In this document: positions 1 to 10,829 of the stretch, in pieces
How the letters are laid out: each line of letters begins with the position of its first letter
How positions within the stretch are numbered: position 1 is the stretch's first letter
NCBI GenBank assembly: GCA_963924555.1
Contig: OZ004582.1
Span: 6,820,001 to 6,884,000, forward strand
Source: Crambe crambe
Lineage: Eukaryota > Porifera > Demospongiae > Poecilosclerida > Crambeidae
Direction of reading: 5' to 3'
Length of the DNA: 64,000 nucleotides
The notes under the pieces: model-generated
Told to the model about the DNA's origin: nothing
Database searches by the model: none
Seen by the model: only the letters and a program-made list of their open reading frames with translations
Made by a program: the position numbers and the translations under genes

Positions 1-90
1 AAATCTGTATAGCATAATATACTTCACACCTGTTGCTTGGGAAACCAATACAGCAGCAGGTGAGCCTTGTTATAATTGCAAGCAAAGCGA

Positions 91-190
91 GCCACTAGGG
101 GTCGAATGAGAGGGCGCCACTAAGGGTCGAATGAGAGGGTGCCACTAGGGGTCGAATGAGAGGGCGCCACTAGGGTCGAATGAGAGGGCG
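91..190. repeat. 25-bp tandem repeat, 4 copies
   Basis: Four head-to-tail copies of a roughly 25-bp unit beginning GCCACTAGGGGTCGAATGAG, differing by single substitutions and one 1-bp deletion. It lies just downstream of the glycosyltransferase gene. No coding potential is seen. Confidence 0.9.
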
Positions 191-299
191 CTGTTATATT
201 TATATATTATATCATACGTACGTTCTCACAGATTTAATTTGTAAAAATTGTGTACTGTGTAGCTATCTATGCATAGCTACATGGAAATTAATAGTAAAG

Positions 300-1522
300 T
301 CATGAGCATACTCTTTTTTCATTGATCCTTATATGTGCAAAATATATTTCGTCCCTACTTGCCTTGACCACTTTGTAGCCAGGCAAAAGTGAGTATGCAT
401 AGTGGATGTAAACAAACTGGAGAGCGTGCAGTCTGTGGATTGATTTCCATTCTTTTCGCCAGTAACAATTCAATCCACTTAAACTTGCTGTCAAGTTGCC
501 ATCTGGTGCTGGCTTCGTTGGTAAGCATATAAAATGTCTCCAGTGCACCTGGAGTGACCCTATATTTTTTCTGTTGTAATATTTCTTCAGGTAGTAATGA
601 ACATCATTGTGTTTCGGTATCATGGGATTCAAGAAGTCATCGAAATCACAGAAGATTCCATATTCAAACATGCCAGCATATTGCATTGCACAATCCTGAT
701 ACTTGAGCAATTGTGAGTAATAAAATACCTTATTGCCCATAAAGTCATCATACACTTCAATTCGTGCAAAACCGCTGTCAAGAGCTTCTTGTAGGAAAGG
801 ATAGATTGAGGTTGCATTCTTTAAAAAGCTAGGGTGAACAGCTAAATGCACCAAGTCCACACCAAGAGTTTTTTGATACTTAAGCCACTCGTTGAATCTT
901 GGAGGATGGCCGAAAACTGTTGTACAAACCACTACTGAATGTCTGCCCTTTGAGGGAACTTTATCTACTGTCCAACCATCTTGAGTGTTCACAATCAGTG
1001 GTTTCTCACTTTCTACACGAGTGTAATTGCATGTGTCATTAGTTGTTTTATAGATAATGTTAACATAAGTTCCATTTCGTATTAAACGCCTGGGCACATT
1101 CAAACAATAGACAAGGAAAAGTCCATGAGTGTGCCCCGGACGACGTCTTCTTACCCAACTAACATTTTCTTTGAGAAAGCGAACATCTGATTGATAACCA
1201 TTCAACTCGCAGGCTACAATTGCATCCCTAGCAGAGTCTTTTACTTCAGTGAGCACAATTACAAAGTTTCGGCGCCCTCCCAACGCCATTCTGTTGTCAT
1301 AGTATGCTCTCATAGGTACCACATCCTGGTAGGTAGTATTCTCTGACTCAACAATGTAAGACCTGTCACATAATATATTATAGTTCTCAATAGGAATGAT
1401 AGTATACTTGATTCTTGATAATGATATATAGTGCCCATAGATTACAAATACTACAATGATGATTGAAGCACCTGTATGAGATGGAGACAGAAACAGGGAA
1501 AAAAATATTAGTATTGAAGCAC
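300..1522 (-). CDS. Family-92 glycosyltransferase (GT92/DUF23), main exon
   Basis: A long exon ending in TGA at 300-302 encodes a probable Golgi type II membrane glycosyltransferase of the GT92 family, whose animal members are beta-galactosyltransferases acting on glycan cores. The N-terminal part has a hydrophobic anchor (GASIIIVVFVIYGHYISL). The luminal part has family-typical blocks: CTTVFGHPPRFNEWLKYQK, then FCDFDDFLNP, which looks like the acidic DxD-type metal/nucleotide-sugar site. Several N-glycosylation sequons are present. The frame stays open up to 1619 but has no ATG there. A polypyrimidine tract plus CAG sits directly before codon GGT at two places, so I place the exon start at 471 or 522 past position 1000 (1471 or 1522) and assume a separate first exon further upstream that I could not find. 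Family assignment is firm; the N-terminus is not. Confidence 0.85.
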
Positions 1523-1560
1523 CTGTATGAGATGGAGACAGAAACAGGAAAAAAATACTA
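1472..1560 (-). repeat. Tandemly duplicated 3' splice site, 51-bp period
   Basis: The polypyrimidine tract and CAG acceptor before the glycosyltransferase exon occur twice in tandem, 51 bp apart (exon starts near 1471 and 1522). The period is a multiple of three, so both acceptors enter the same reading frame and differ by 17 mostly hydrophobic residues. Confidence 0.7.
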
Positions 1561-1619
1561 GTATTAATAGCTAGGTAATCACATGCTTTCGAGTACAATT
1601 GCTGGCTAGGTAATTGCAC

Positions 1620-1999
1620 GAGGCGAAGGTTATAATCTGCACATGCTCAGATATAGGAGTGCAATTATAAGCAATTATAGGGATTAATTGCACGGGAACT
1701 AATGAGAGAAAATGTAACCATAATGATTATAGCATACCACGTGCAGATTCTTTCCATAATATCATATTGCTACAGCTTCCTACTTTCAATGTATTCTTAT
1801 AACTTGAAAATGTAACTTGAAAATTAGGGAGATGGGTGTGCTATGGAACATTATCAAAATTAATATGGAACACTTTCTACCCTATATCTACACGAAATCC
1901 AGAACAGCAAAAGCCTCCTTCAAAGGACTTAACTATGGTTTGGAGTTGGGCTAGTTTTACTAGTATTCTGTTGCAAGATCACTGCTATCTGCTAATCAA
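1620..1999. other. No gene recognised
   Basis: AT-rich sequence upstream of the glycosyltransferase exon. It should contain, or lead to, that gene's first exon, but I found no ATG exon with a convincing donor. Confidence 0.4.
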
Positions 2000-2577
2000 G
2001 TGGCAACATCATAGTATGCGTAGGTAGACTTTGGTTGTGGTCAGAGGTGAAAGGTGACTATAATTAGCTTATTAATTTTAAATTAAGAAGTCTAGTGACA
2101 ACATCATAGTATAAGTGTAGGTAGACTTTGGTTGTGGTCAGAGGTGAAAGGTGACTATAATTAGCTTATTAATTTTAAATTAAGAAGTCTAGTGACAACA
2201 TCATAGTATACGTGTAGGTAGACTTTGGTTGTGGTCAGAGGTGAAAGGTGACTATAATTAGCTTATTAATTTTAAATTAAGAAGTCTAGTGGCAACATCA
2301 TAGTATGCGTAGGTAGACTTTGGTTGTGGTCAGAGGTGAAAGGTGACTATAATTAGCTTATTAATTTTAAATTAAGAAGTCTAGTGACAACATCATAGTA
2401 TAAGTGTAGGTAGACTTTGGTTGTGGTCAGAGGTGAAAGGTGACTATAATTAGCTTATTAATTTTTAATTAAGAAGTCTAGTGGCAACATCATAGTATAC
2501 GTGTAGGTAGACTTTGGTTGTGGTCAGAGGTGAAAGGTGACTATAATTAGCTTATTAATTTTTAATTAAGAAGTCTA
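2000..2577. repeat. Higher-order tandem repeat, 2 x 289 bp
   Basis: Six copies of a 95-97-bp unit start at 2000, 2095, 2192, 2289, 2384 and 2481. Units differ by a short indel near ATAGTATGCGTAGG, giving lengths 95-97-97-95-97-97. The order is A-B-C-A-B-C, so the array is two copies of a 289-bp trimer rather than six independent units. Confidence 0.93.
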
Positions 2578-3182
2578 GACAAAAGGGTCATTTGGGTACA
2601 CTGAATGGCTGTATAAGTCAAAAAGGTAACTTTAATTTGAGTAAAAACCAGATATTGTGAAACAATCAGCAAGCCCTCCCTCCCTCCCTCCCTCCCCCCC
2701 AATCGTATTTGAGATAATATAATACGAGTGACAATGATTTAGCAAGCAAGCAAGCACAGTGTGCATGAGCAAGCTGACTCTAAAATTTCAACGACTCATT
2801 GAAATTGTAGATTATAATATGAAAATGAAAAATGCATTAGCTATGTAGCTAACATATACATGTTGTGCATTAGTAGCGCCCATGTGTACATAATGCACAT
2901 GCTCCAATTATAATAGTGGATAATGGTGCTTGGTGCTATCTAAGTGGATTGTAAGTGCTAGGTAGATTATGCTAGTCTTGGGCATAATGGGTTTTCTAAG
3001 TGCCCTTAGAAAACCCGCTCGGGATCCCCAATTAATTCTTATACTCAATATTATGCACAAACATTATTAATAATGCGAATAGCTACTGTATGGGCGGGCA
3101 TGTGCGATATACCACGTGTGCACTCTATATTGCAGCTGCTTACGCTCAACAGTCTAGAACCTGTGATATTATAGTCTATAGA
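2578..3182. other. Intergenic; C-rich tract at 2674-2700
   Basis: No gene seen. It includes a (CCCT)n run ending in eight C at 2674-2700. The minus strand therefore has at least five G-triplets spaced by one base, a classical G-quadruplex pattern. Confidence 0.6.
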
Positions 3183-3546
3183 TACGCAGGAAAACAAAGA
3201 TACGTATCTTCTGAGGTACGTATAACGATCTGTGGGGTTGCCAACTTCCTCTCTCCCCCAGAAGCCTCCCAGATCACAGATTCTAAGGTCCTCCATGATA
3301 GCTACACTGTAAAAACAAAAGTGTTTACTGCACACCATTTTGTCCCAATGCACACACTGTTTTTATTTTTGGTGTGTGTATTGAGACAATTTAGTGTGCA
3401 GTACACACTTTCATTTTTACAGTGTACGTAGGAAAACAAAGATACGTATCTTCTGAGGTACGTATAACGATCTGCGGGGTTGCCAACTTCCTCTCTCCCC
3501 CAGAAGCCTCCCAGATCACAGATTCTAAGGTCCTCCATGATAGCTA
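3183..3546. repeat. 122-bp tandem duplication with a MITE at its junction
   Basis: Two 122-bp copies (3183-3304 and 3425-3546) differ at a few positions. Between them lies a small inverted-repeat element, 3305-3424, with ends CACTGTAAAAA and TTTTTACAGTG, bordered by TA on each side. Confidence 0.88.
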
Positions 3547-4088
3547 CCACAGATAACAGCCAGCACTTCAACGAAAATTTCCCGCTATACAGTAATCTTA
3601 CTCGCTATAAAAACAAAAGAGTGTGCACTTTATATCAAAGGACTGGATTGAGGCTTGTCTTAGTGCTTTATTGTGGTTACAGCTTTTAGCTTTCTATGTA
3701 TATACAGCTGCCTGCCACTTACATGAAGCCCAAATTCATTAATTAAAGCCTGTATGTTGCCTAGTATTCTTCAAATGGGAGGGCGCTATTGTATATCGTA
3801 CATACGTACGTCTGTCCTTTGCAATACAGTGACGTCATTGGCTAACTGAGCATGTACGCTCACCCCACAATGCTTTGGCATTTCCCTAGTATAATATTCA
3901 ATTTCTACTGTCACATGTACAAGATATAATATAACAGAAATTTCTTGCTATAATTATAGTGTTGGGCTTGCTCAGGCTCATGGACTGTAGCTACAGGTCA
4001 ATCAGTATACTACTCTGTAGTGGTAGCAGTGGGTAAGCTTTGATAAAGTTGGAGAATATCTATAGTATAGCTAGTAATTCTGAAGGCA

Positions 4089-4222
4089 GGGTAATTCCGG
4101 ATGGTTCAAAACTGTTCAGACTTAGCTATGAGCTCTATTTTATGGAAGATTTAGCTATAGCTATACCCTCCAACTTTGAGCTCATGCAGAAGTCTTCAGC
4201 ATTTTGAACCATCCGGAATCCC
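4089..4222. mobile_element. MITE, GGTAATTCC family
   Basis: Inverted ends of about 22 bp (GGGTAATTCCGGATGGTTCA and its near-complement) enclose about 90 bp. Diverged fragments of the same family appear near 15060-15145, 28545-28660 and 53924-53995. Confidence 0.7.
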
Positions 4223-5542
4223 TTGCTGTTTTAGGGTACATGGAAGTTATACTGAGATATCTGGCTGTCTTGGTGTACAAGCAAATAGGCAATTATATTA
4301 TTTCAGTGAATTTGGCTACACGTACACCTGCAGCAGAAGTTATGATTCTTCAGTACGTTACAGCTAGTTGCTAATGTAAAGACATATCCACTCCTTGCAT
4401 GACAAGAGCTATAATTGTTTATTGCTTCTGTACACATACGCAACATGTGTCATACGACATTCCCCAGCTATTGTCCCACTGTAATTACTTATCCATGCCA
4501 GATGCTCAGGTTTTTCACAGAAATCTGTGAATTTTGTATTCTTCCGTAATTCTTCGGTTCATTCTACGTACAATTATAAATGTGTAATATAAATGATGTC
4601 ATTGATTCATGTTTACAATGGAGTGTCTAGTGTTCCTAGTGCTAGTAGCAATGCTAGTTTGAAGACGGACTTGGAAGGTTAGGTTTTAGTGATCTCTCCT
4701 TGAAGGATGAGCAGCATCTGTCGATCAGAGCCGTTTACGAAGGAAGCAGCATATTCTTACTGGCTTTGGGAAGAGCCTATGCTATAAAATACTCCCTTTT
4801 GTGATGGAACACCGTATAACCAACTTGACGCTTCCAAGAGCTGCGCTGTACTGGTAGTTTCTCCCCTGATGATGGATTGGTAGATCGAATAATCCATTTC
4901 TAATTGTAGCACATCGAAGCATCATCGCGCATCATAATTAGATAACGCGCCGGGCGGCAGAAGTCGCACGTGATAAAATTTACGATCACTGTGTACCAGG
5001 CTCTCTTTCTTCCCCTCCCCCCTTCCGTGCGTGCGCGAGAGCCTGGGGACGAGGCTAAATAAACTTAAACTAGATCTACATGCAGTGGAGTAGGAAGTGG
5101 GGGGCCGGGGGCCAGTGGCCCCCCAATATTTTATAAGGGGGGGCCTGCCCCCCCCCCCCCAATAAAACTGAAGAAATAATCATTAGCTAGCAGTGCACTG
5201 CATGTAGTGTGTAATTAACTTAGTTACAACAATGAATGTACACATTCCATGCATCTTGTCTTATTTAACACTTTATTATTGAATACTATAATCATGCTGT
5301 AGTATTATATCATAACTAAGTGAGCTACAGTCTATTCGTCAACATGGCCAAGAGAAAGACATCCGTTATTTTCTTTCTTTCCTCTCTAAGAAATAGCTGA
5401 GGAATTTATTCAGAAGAATGACAGGAGGAGGAAATTTTTTGTGACAGTTTAAGTCTTAGCTAACAATAATTTTTTTTGGCTGTTTGTTTGTTCTTTTGAT
5501 GACTTTTTAAAATATGAACATTAGCTAGTAGTCCAGGTGGCT

Positions 5543-5544
<2 letters not shown>

Positions 5545-5574
<30 letters not shown>
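5545..5574. repeat. Poly-C run, 30 bases
   Basis: An uninterrupted run of about 30 C followed by AATATTTTTTAG. The same C-run plus AATATT arrangement occurs at 5140-5165 and, weaker, at 43940, which suggests the run is part of a repeat family. Homopolymer length is unreliable in assemblies. Confidence 0.85.
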
Positions 5575-5577
<3 letters not shown>

Positions 5578-5885
5578 ATTTTTTAGCTTCCTACTCTGCT
5601 GACATGTATGCCCGTCTAAAACGGTCTTGTCACACCAGGATGACTAGTCTCGCGTAGCCATACCCAATTTTCTCCTTTATATCGAGCTAGACCCAATTCT
5701 TTCTTTTTATATCGATATAAAAAGAAACTGGCCTTCGGATTTACAATTTCGAAAAAAGCCGGCGGCTTGAAGGGACTAAATAGCTGCTTTTTAGCTAGCT
5801 AGTGGGAACTTACATACTACGAATTTGCCTGCAAAAAAGAGAGTCATTTTCGTCATTTTCGTCCATTCATTCGGCACGCAATACA

Positions 5886-7615
5886 TACAGTCGAACCGCG
5901 CACGTAATAAAAAACGCATGGTTTTCTCATTTTAATTTCCCGTTACTTGGCCACACCCCTTAACTACGGAGCTGAGCTGGGCCATGGTATATCGCTATTT
6001 GTGCACGTTTCTTCCAAGTAAAACAACAAATGAACTATACATTTGGTTAGCATGCTTACGAGTACTCTTTCTTCGAACTCTCCAAGTTTGGGATCTGAAG
6101 CTGGTGCCATTCTCCTGTTAGATGCCACCTCACACACATGGCTAAAAATTGGCATTTGTCTGCACATTTGCGTTTTGCACTTCTGATGCCACTATAGCTT
6201 ATAGATACTAGCTGACAATAGCCCAGAGTAACAGCAGGGAAAATATCTTTTGTGTCACTTACGAGGAAAGTAACTAAAATAGCTTCTCTAAATCTCCAGC
6301 TCGTTTCCAGGCTCTGGATGTATGCATTATACATAGCCCAGCTAAGCAGCTGCCACTGCAGCTGTTGGTTGATGTTTACATTGTGGTGAACCAACTTCAT
6401 TACTGTTATCATCACTGGTAAGAGAATAATGTATAAGCTATAGCTAATAATTAATTTCCAATGCAGTAGATTAATCTGAGAGAGTTGGAGTTTGAGAGCA
6501 GCTGCTCATTCCATTCCTGAAAGGACGTGCTGTTCACCATTCTGCAATATAATATAGAACCCAGTTATACACACTTTGGGACATGGTCGGCTTCTTTGAA
6601 ACTCACTTTAAGAGTCCAATTCCTGATGACAGCTGTATCTGTCAAGCCACCACACTAGATCTCAAGCACCACCAATCTGACCCAGGGTATACCTAAACGG
6701 GCAAAACAACCACAATCACAGATCGATGTAGCTATACAGCATACAGGATTAAGGTCATAAAACCATCCTTAGCCAGCAGCCAACGAATAAAGTTAGCCTT
6801 AAAATTACCATCCGAAAGTACAGAGAGAGTTTTTTGTGTCCTGTCCACTATCAACTAGTCTATAGGGAAATAAGCCGCAGTAGTTGTGGAGCTAAACCGA
6901 AAAAAGGAACTCATTTCTTTCGCCATAGACCAAACCCACCTCAGTCACACTGACACAAATAGCACAGAAAATGATTGCCTATGCATGTCATGTTATAGGG
7001 CACACTTGTCAATACTCCAGTAATACATTATCAACCATAGCTACTTCAAATCGAGATCGAATTATGGGAAATGGAAGCAAATAAAGAGAGGAATGAACGC
7101 GAGATGGATGAAACAAATAGAAAGGAAAGTGACTATGAAATAGATGAGAGTTCAGACAAAATTGGCAGCAAATCACAAAGTGACATAGTTAGCTAACAAA
7201 TAAACAGTCCCACATTTCTGTTCTGCACCTTTTGCAAACATTTCACTTGCATCTTATTATAACATGATAATTTATCTTTATTCACAGCGAATATCATAAC
7301 TGTCACGCTTACCTGTTGAACGGTGTAAGGGAGAAAGTATGAAACAGAGAGTAGTAGCCAGTGGCATGTCCAGCTCTAAAACCTCTTTTTACTCCCTCTT
7401 GAGAGCTTTTTGAAAACTCTTAGCCCATCATAAATGAAAAAGGTTCCCTTTTTAACCTACGTATGAGCTCGTATAAGGCCTAACCGGTCAGATTAGCTGC
7501 TGGGGACGCTTGTTAGAGAGCAGGTGCACTTTTCGCCATCTTGGCTTTTATTCGACTCCGCCCACTTCCGGTTGCAAATTAAATTTTGCAAAAATAATAC
7601 GTGCGCGGTTCGACT
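5886..7615. mobile_element. 1.7-kb DNA transposon with 8-bp target duplication
   Basis: Ends are near-perfect inverted repeats (left CAGTCGAACCGCGCACGTA; right complementary at 7596-7615) and are flanked by GCAATACA at 5878-5885 and 7616-7623. An 8-bp target duplication suggests a hAT-type element. Short open frames on the minus strand at 5964-6415 do not resemble any family I recognise and may be transposase remains. Probably non-autonomous. Confidence 0.75.
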
Positions 7616-8356
7616 GCAATACACCGGTGTAGCAGCGAATTTGTTTGCAGATATAGATTAGCCTCAGGGGAAGAAAGAGAGACAGCATTGTGATGGCCTT
7701 TAAGTTGATGTAATGGGGAAATTACTAGAAGACTCTACCAATGGAGGCAAGAAATGCAGAAGTAATGAACCATTATAGTATCGAGTAAGCAGTGTATATT
7801 GACTTGACTGTCATTATGGCAATTTGCAAGCTCAACGCTTATTTGAGAAAATAAGGTTACAGAAGAAGAGAGAGCTCGAGCATTCCAAGTATTACTAGCT
7901 ATAGCTAATTATTTGTGCAACAAGTGCATCCATGCACTTGTATTATTTTTATGCAGGACGTATAATTATTGGTCTCACTGTTGGTGATACCTCCAAAAAC
8001 CGAAGAAAATTTCCAAATGGATACCTGATTTGGACTTGACTGTGTTTGACAAGCAAAGCCTTCTTTGATCCTAGGGTGGATGACTGATACAATTAATTGT
8101 TAATGCCACATAGATACTTATGAAGCAGCAATTTCCCCACATCCAAAGTCTTCAGGATGTAGCATTAGGGCAGACTAGGCTGCTTTGCAAAAGAAAAAAG
8201 GAAGAAAAGGAATGTGCATGTCTATTGCTATAGGATTGTATGTCAATTTTATGTGTATACAGACTGTACTGTACTGTTAAGTCATGCAATTATTCTCTTG
8301 AACACAATAAATTATTGTACTGCATGTGCTGCTTCAGGCTACACTCTGTTTCCTGT
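7616..8356. other. No gene recognised
   Basis: AT-rich sequence with no open frame of recognisable family and no clear repeat structure. Confidence 0.4.
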
Positions 8357-8660
8357 TCACACGAGAGCGAGCATCCGTTGCCATCTGATGGAGCTTGCGA
8401 GAGGCTTCAGGTCTCCACCATCTTGGAGAGAAGTGATGATGGGTTTTGAAGGAGACAATATGGGCTGGCATACTCCTTTACCTGTCCGTTGTCCTATCCC
8501 ATGATGGTGTTGAGTCGATGTGCTATAGTCAGTACAGTACACCCACTCTTCTCTGATAGCTCTCTGGATTATTTCATCTGTCTTTGGATCTACATTAGCT
8601 GTTGCCTCGTCTAGAATAAGGATCTTGTTCTTCCTCAGCATGAATGCTGAGGATTTTGAA
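8357..8660 (-). pseudogene. ABCC (MRP-type) transporter fragment, broken
   Basis: The minus strand encodes [20 protein letters not shown], which is the Walker B and D-loop stretch of the second nucleotide-binding domain of C-type ABC transporters, followed by IIQRAIREE. Downstream, the expected H-loop HRLNTI and the terminal [14 protein letters not shown] are recognisable only after changing frame, and a stop lies next to the H-loop. The Walker A and signature motifs that should precede it are absent; the upstream side runs into an ATGCTCAG repeat. A relic of a transporter gene 3' end, not a working gene. Confidence 0.85.
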
Positions 8661-8815
8661 TGCTCAGGATTCATGGATGCTCAGCATTCAGCATTCAGCA
8701 TGGATGCTCAGCATTCAGGATTGAATGCTCAGGATATGAATGCTCAGCATGAATGCTGAGGATTTTTTAAATAATGAACTATGAATGAACTATGAATGAA
8801 TGAACTGAACTATGC
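8630..8815. repeat. ATGCTCAGCATTCAG imperfect repeat cluster
   Basis: Repeated and mirrored GAATGCTGAGGATT / ATGCTCAGCATTCAG words, followed by ATGAATGAACT repeats. The unit is self-complementary in part, so the segment can fold into many small hairpins. It abuts the broken end of the ABCC fragment. Confidence 0.8.
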
Positions 8816-8884
8816 ATGCAGATCTCTCTCACGCAAATAATCCATTTCTAATTGTAGCACATCGAAGCGCGTCATAATTAGATA

Positions 8885-9015
8885 CAGCGGTTTTCCAAAA
8901 TCTTGCAACTGCAGAAAGCGAGTCACATGATCAATATGAGCAATCTGACCAACCAGTTCGCTCCAAATCACTTCCGCTTTCCACTTTCCTGTTGCAAGGT
9001 TTTGGAAAACCGCTG
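8885..9015. mobile_element. 131-bp MITE with TA target duplication and an empty site
   Basis: A 25-bp terminal inverted repeat with one mismatch (starts CAGCGGTTTTCCAAAA, ends with its complement) is flanked by TA at 8883-8884 and 9016-9017. The surrounding repeat also occurs at about 4888-5000, where the same spot reads TTAGATAACGCGCC without the insertion. That copy is the pre-insertion site. TA duplication fits Tc1/mariner-type mobilisation. Confidence 0.92.
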
Positions 9016-9277
9016 TAACGCGCCGGCCGGCCGGCGGCAGAACTCGCACGTGATGAAATTTACGATCTAGTATACCAGGCCAGGCAGGCTCATACTCTCT
9101 GTAGCCACTTTTTTATACATGCATATGTTAAATGTTGTGCCATAATTGGATCAACCTAACCTTTAGTAGTAGAAAGTACATGTAGTGATTCAGCTCCAAC
9201 CAAAAAAAAGCTCTTTCCTCATTTCTAGCATCCAATCAATTAGTGAATCAATTTGTGCTGCACTTAATTCTACATAC

Positions 9278-9539
9278 ACAAGTGAGTGCAAAAAATTTCT
9301 TCTAAATAAAAAGGTTAAGTAGGGATAGCTTAAAATCTAGCTGGGCTATAATAATGTACTGCAGCCTCGTATGAAAACAATCCCTACATTTACATCCACT
9401 ACCTATAGCTAGCTATGACAGTTGTAAAAGTAGGGATTGTTTTCATACGAGGCTGCAGTACATTATTATAGCCCAGCTAGATTTTAAGCTATCCCTACTT
9501 AACCTTTTTATTTAGAAGAAATTTTTTGCACTCACTTGT
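9278..9539. mobile_element. 262-bp long-hairpin MITE, copy 1
   Basis: Almost the whole element is an inverted repeat. The outer ends are ACAAGTGAGTGCAAAAAA and its complement, with a short loop near 9405-9425. It can form a hairpin of over 100 bp. Copy 2 is at 9943-10210 and a diverged relative is at 60840-61140. Confidence 0.88.
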
Positions 9540-10829
9540 TTCCATCCTTTTTTCTTATTGCTTGAAGTTGAATGTAAGTTTGTGTATGTAAAGAATTGAA
9601 TGGCAGTAGTGATACTACTATAAGATGAGCATCTGTACTGTAATTCAGCAAGGAGTGACTAGAACATCATCAGATAAGAATAAAATTAGCTACCTAAACT
9701 TGGAAGCTTACGTGGCTCCGCCCATAAGCCCCGCCCCCTACCGACGTGCGCTTCAAAATGGCGTCGAAAGATTGGCTAGTGTTCCGAGTGCTCGAATAGT
9801 GAAGTAGAGCCTTAGTCAAAACTAATAGCAAAAGACCAGCCTCTAGGTGCCGCTCTAACAGATGGCCAAAGCAGAATTTTGATGACTATAGCCAGTAAGC
9901 CGGTACGTCGATCTTATATTTATTATCCTTATTATTATTATTACAAGTGAGCATAAAAAATTTCTTCTAAATAAAAAGGTTAAGTAGGGATAGCCTAAAA
10001 TCTAGCTGGGCTATATAATGTACTGCAGCCTAGCTCGTATGAAAACAATCCCTACATTTACATCCACTACCTATAGCTAGTTACGGCAGTTGTAAAAGTA
10101 GGGATTGTTTTCATACGAGCTAGGCTGCAGTACATTATATAGCCCAGCTAGATTTTAGGCTATCCCTACTTAACCTTTTTATTAAGAAGAAATTTTTTAT
10201 GCTCACTTGTTTCCATCCTTTTTCTTAGTGCTTGCATTGACCGTCACTTCAACTGAGAGTATGCAGTGATGAAGCTACAGTACAGTACAAAGCCAGCTCT
10301 TTATAAACCTTATCTTTTTCTTTTGTAGGGTCACTGGTTGAAGAATTTGTTTAGCTATTCAGTTTTGCCTATTAGCTAAATAATATCAGCAATAGCAATG
10401 TAAATGAGCATGGTGACTACACTACAGCCAAGTACTGGCTATGATATTACTACAGGATGAGCATCAGTACTGTAATTCAGTAAGGAGTGACTGGAACATC
10501 ATCAGATAAGAATAAATAGCTAGCTAAACGATTAAACTGAAGACCTAAGCCTACCTAGCTAAACTTAAGAGCTACTGAACGGTTTGAAGTTTTCGTGGCT
10601 CCGCCCATAGGCCCCGCCCCCTACCGACGTGCGCTTCAAAATGGCGTAGAAAGATTAGCTAGTGCCGAGTGCTATCGAATAGTAAAGTAGAGCCTTAGTC
10701 AAAACTAATAGCAAAAGATCAGCCTCTAGGTGCCGCTCTAACAGATGGCCAAAGCAGAATTTTGATGACTGTAGCCAGTAAGTCAGGGCGTTGATCTTAT
10801 TATCCTTATTATTATTATTATTATTATTA
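9540..10829. repeat. Tandem segmental duplication including MITE copy 2
   Basis: The block MITE plus about 400 bp downstream (9278-9942) is repeated at 9943-10829. Shared landmarks are a GC-box stretch (CTCCGCCCATAAGCCCCGCC at about 9716, and its counterpart at about 10600) followed by CAAAATGGCG, then GAGCCTTAGTCAAAACTAAT, ending in an ATT microsatellite. The second unit is longer by insertions near 10260-10420. Confidence 0.85.
9943..10210. mobile_element. Long-hairpin MITE, copy 2
   Basis: Same inverted-repeat structure as the copy at 9278-9539, with ends ACAAGTGAGCATAAAAAA and its complement. It sits at the start of the second unit of the tandem duplication. Confidence 0.88.

Larger units (their letters stand above)
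3547..5885. other. Gene-free repeat region
   Basis: No supported gene. Visible items are a MITE at 4089-4222 (ends GGGTAATTCCGGATGG and its complement), a copy of a repeat at about 4888-5000 that recurs at 8838-9060, G/C-homopolymer-rich segments at 5100-5160, a 30-base C run at 5545-5574, and a perfect 26-bp palindrome at 5701-5726. Confidence 0.5.

Noticed and set aside
2000..2577. Repeat array as possible CRISPR or regulatory array
   Set aside because: Whole units are conserved end to end; it is a simple satellite-type tandem repeat.
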